Below are positions 63,890-64,000 of a stretch of 64,000 bases of DNA, in pieces. Below the pieces are notes generated by a model, which saw nothing but the letters and a program-made list of their open reading frames with translations, did not search any database and was not told the DNA's origin. The stretch spans positions 2,108,001-2,172,000 of the forward strand of contig NZ_CP101156.1 in NCBI RefSeq assembly GCF_024298845.1, given 5' to 3'. Within the stretch, counting starts at the first letter, position 1, and each line of letters starts with the position of its first letter. The position numbers and the translations under genes were made by a program. Source of the stretch: Natronosalvus amylolyticus (lineage in GTDB: Archaea > Halobacteriota > Halobacteria > Halobacteriales > Natrialbaceae).

Positions 63890-64000
63890 ATGACGACCAG
63901 ACACGCACACCTCGAGATTACCGGGATGTCCTGTGCGACCTGTTCCGGGAGCATCGAGGATGCCGTCGGCGCACTCGAGGGTGTCGAAACGGCAAGTGCG
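63890..64000 (+). CDS. copA: Heavy-metal P-type ATPase, probably copper exporter; truncated at window end
   Basis: Only 37 residues are in the window: MTTRHAHLEITGMSCATCSG followed by SIEDAVGALEGVETASA. This is an N-terminal heavy-metal-associated domain with the GMSCATC metal motif (MxCxxC). The beta-alpha-beta-beta pattern and position at the very N-terminus match CopA-type P1B ATPases, but a stand-alone HMA chaperone cannot be excluded because the rest is missing. The start ATG is preceded by a GGTATG context. Confidence 0.75.
   Translation, partial: MTTRHAHLEITGMSCATCSGSIEDAVGALEGVETASA

Overview
The window is chromosomal DNA from an extremely halophilic archaeon (class Halobacteria; alkaliphilic/neutrophilic Natrialbales-type genera are a guess). 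The signs are strongly acidic predicted proteins, high GC with very frequent CTCGAG, archaeal information-processing genes (aIF5B, aIF1A, S19e, PDCD5, PAN, thermosome, archaeosine TGT, class I LysRS), and TATA boxes about 25-35 bp upstream of start codons, as expected for leaderless transcripts. Product names rest on motifs and family knowledge; no database search was run.

Layout. 1-10.1 kb: truncated asparaginase, an MFS carrier, infB, then a copper-handling cluster: nosD-nosF-nosY (coupled by ATGA overlaps), nosL facing them, and a divergent SCO/DsbD-like pair. No nosZ is present. 10.2-14.6 kb: small conserved gene, pyruvoyl arginine decarboxylase, PAN, and a 7TM-PAS histidine kinase. 14.6-23 kb: a long minus-strand run with pepF, tgtA, a PDZ site-2 protease, lysS and pyrH. 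23-30.8 kb: molybdopterin synthase, DsbA-like protein, second site-2 protease, thiL, rps19e-PDCD5-PP-loop cluster, CPBP protease.

30.9-35.8 kb is a signalling block: a 1209-aa PAS/GAF/HTH regulator read away from a HalOD1 protein and a protein with a degenerate receiver plus PAS domain. 35.8-46.6 kb: ahcY, a secreted acidic repeat protein, RNase Z, a DUF460 RNase H-fold protein, aIF1A, an ornithine cyclodeaminase-family enzyme, thermosome. 46.8-53.5 kb: lipoproteins, KH protein, HTTM protein, ferredoxin, PHP protein and small proteins.

53.4-59.2 kb is the most accessory part: a 104-bp IS200/IS605-like mini-element that supplies the stop codon of a cupredoxin gene whose axial ligand position is His, a pair of long hairpins, a possible nuclease-like protein, lipoprotein, an AT-richer gap and an aberrant tRNA-like sequence. 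59.3-64 kb: XPD/DinG-type Fe-S helicase with a basic Ser/Arg tail, a hydrolase, hisG, and the start of a copper P-type ATPase. Copper-related genes therefore occur at three separate places (4-10 kb, 53.5 kb, 63.9 kb).
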